Part shown: piece by piece, positions 5,069 through 6,335 of the stretch
Layout of the letters: the number at the start of each line of letters is the position of its first letter
Position numbering within the stretch: position 1 is the stretch's first letter
Assembly (NCBI GenBank): GCA_043101835.1
Contig: JBICHM010000185.1
Location: forward strand, 1 to 6,335
From: JBICHM01 sp043101835
GTDB taxonomy: Bacteria > Planctomycetota > Phycisphaerae > Phycisphaerales > UBA1924
Length of the DNA stretch: 6,335 nucleotides
Direction: 5' to 3'
Translations under genes and position numbers: made by a program
Notes under the pieces: model-generated
Told to the model about the DNA's origin: nothing
Database searches by the model: none
The model's input: only the letters and a program-made list of their open reading frames with translations

Positions 5069-6335
5069 TCAGAACCGGAAGGTCCACCCCACCTTGATCG
5101 TGATGTCGGTGGTGTCGTCCTGGGTTGACTGGTCGTCGAGCTGGAAGCCCTGGTTGAGGACGATGAATATGTCGTTCCCGGGCTGCACGATCCAGCGCAG
5201 GCGGCTGTTCAGTCCCAGCGAGTCCGACACGTTGTCGTACTGCACGAGGTTGCTCCACGACACGCTCGGGCTGAAGGCGATGTCGAGGCGCCCGCGCCCG
5301 ATGTGCGTCGTGAAGGCGCCCTCCACGAGGTCCACATCGTTGCGGATGTACTCGAGGTCCACGTTCACGCGCGACGAGGGGCGCCAGGTCAGGCCGGCCT
5401 CGTAGTCGGTGCGCGTGCCGTCGTAGAAATCGCCGAGCGTGACGCCCAGCGACGCGGCCAGCGGCCGGTTGCCGCTGGAGTTCAGGCTGAAGCCGTAGCG
5501 ATCGAAGTCGTACGCCCCCGGCGGGATGACGACGTCCTCGAAGATCTCGAAGTCCTCGAAGAGTCGCTCGCGCTGCGGGCTGTAGAAGGCGCGGACGCGG
5601 TCCCCGGCGTTGTTCTCGATCTCGAACTCGGGCGTCTGCAGGTCGCTCGAGACGGTCGTGTTGTCCAGATCGGTGTTCAGGCCGAAGCGCGCGCTCAGGT
5701 CGATGCGCCGGATGACGCTGTCGGTCGGACGCCAGCGCTTGCGGATGTTGCCGAAGTACTCGCGATCGGCGCGCCGGCTGACGAAGCCCAGCGCAGGGTT
5801 GAACCCGGCGTCGGTCTGGTTGCCGCCGAGCTGGAAGGACCAGTCGTCGTTGGGGTACTCGATGCGTCCACCGAAGCTGGCGCCGTCGCCGCCGTCGGGC
5901 GCATCGGAGCCGCTGGTCCACGACTGCATGTAGAATGCGTTCGCCGAGAGCGCGTTCTCACTCCCGTTGAGCGACGGGTCGAGGAAGTCGAAGTCGACGC
6001 CGACGACCGTGTTGTCGCCGTTGGTCGCCGGATCGCCGTTCGTGGCGATGAAGCCGACGCCCGCCTCCTCACTCAGTGCATAGCGGGCGCGCGCCACGCC
6101 CAGGTTCTTGTCGCCGACGAGCGGGTCGTCCTTCATCTGCACATCGAGGACGCCGAACGTCCAGTCGTCGGTGCGCCCGGTGAGCTTCAGGCCGGCGAGG
6201 ATGTCCTTCTCCTGCCCGTTCACGATGCCGATTCGCCGGCTGAAGTAGGGCTTGGGCGAGCGCCGCACGCCGCCGAACTCGAAGATGCCCGCATCTTCGA
6301 GGAAGAAGTCTCGCTTCTCCGGGAAGAACAGCGGG
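5069..6335 (-). CDS. DUF5916-type outer-membrane beta-barrel protein, C-terminal part (5'-truncated by window edge)
   Basis: The frame is open from the right edge to the TGA at 5069-5071, giving 421 visible residues; the true start lies beyond the window, and the in-frame GTG at 6268 is not a start because conserved sequence precedes it. The visible part begins with FFPEKRDFFLEDAGIFEFGG, then PYFSRRIGI and AGLKLTGRTDDWTFGVLDVQ, the diagnostic stretch of DUF5916 proteins, where it follows an N-terminal CBM9-like carbohydrate-binding domain. The rest is a run of amphipathic beta-strands with aromatic belts and Asp/Asn-rich turns, including WIVQPGNDIFIVLNQGF, and ends in VGWTFRF with a terminal Phe, the typical outer-membrane beta-barrel insertion signal. 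It has no cysteine. Whole family members are usually 700 residues or more, so nearly half or more is missing. It probably sits in the outer membrane; carbohydrate or polymer handling is suggested by the family's N-terminal domain, which is not visible here. The downstream gap holds no clear terminator. Confidence 0.82.
   Translation of the reverse strand, partial: PLFFPEKRDFFLEDAGIFEFGGVRRSPKPYFSRRIGIVNGQEKDILAGLKLTGRTDDWTFGVLDVQMKDDPLVGDKNLGVARARYALSEEAGVGFIATNGDPATNGDNTVVGVDFDFLDPSLNGSENALSANAFYMQSWTSGSDAPDGGDGASFGGRIEYPNDDWSFQLGGNQTDAGFNPALGFVSRRADREYFGNIRKRWRPTDSVIRRIDLSARFGLNTDLDNTTVSSDLQTPEFEIENNAGDRVRAFYSPQRERLFEDFEIFEDVVIPPGAYDFDRYGFSLNSSGNRPLAASLGVTLGDFYDGTRTDYEAGLTWRPSSRVNVDLEYIRNDVDLVEGAFTTHIGRGRLDIAFSPSVSWSNLVQYDNVSDSLGLNSRLRWIVQPGNDIFIVLNQGFQLDDQSTQDDTTDITIKVGWTFRF

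Overview
The window is GC-rich, with strong G/C preference at third codon positions and genes packed with overlaps on both strands. Its gene content is a cysteine-free ECF-type regulatory operon, secreted helical proteins, an ArsR/SRPBCC/DinB cluster and a DUF5916-type outer-membrane barrel. This suggests a Gram-negative-type bacterium with an outer membrane. My best guess is a planctomycete of the Phycisphaerae kind, but that is inference from style and content; no marker gene is present.

Layout. (1) Positions 1-837, plus strand: the C-terminal part of a D12-class adenine-N6 DNA methyltransferase, cut by the left edge. (2) Positions 813-1379, minus strand: a small secreted Spy/CpxP-like helical protein whose 3' end overlaps the methyltransferase by 25 bp, tail to tail. 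(3) Positions 1380-1547: a shared divergent upstream region. (4) Positions 1548-3590, plus strand: a tightly coupled three-gene operon of a secreted helical protein of unknown function, an ECF-like sigma factor (ATGA overlap) and a one-pass membrane protein (17-bp overlap) that may be the sigma factor's anti-sigma or partner. (5) Positions 3571-3606: a nested hairpin at the convergent junction. (6) Positions 5031 down to 3641, minus strand: a promoter, a palindromic operator candidate lying over its -10 box, a leader hairpin, then SRPBCC/AHSA1, DinB-like and ArsR-family genes. (7) Positions 5069-6335, minus strand: the C-terminal part of a large DUF5916-like beta-barrel protein, cut by the right edge.

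How the genes may work together. The plus-strand operon looks like an envelope-sensing unit: sigma factor, membrane partner and exported protein, with a second exported helical protein transcribed divergently from the same upstream region. The minus-strand trio looks like a self-contained regulon in which the ArsR repressor, encoded last, probably shuts off the single promoter in front of the SRPBCC gene. No stretch longer than about 170 bp lacks a gene. I saw no tRNA, rRNA, CRISPR array, insertion sequence or phage gene. The most interesting items are the promoter/operator architecture near 4991-5031 and the unusual sigma-factor operon; nothing here is clearly a wholly new system.
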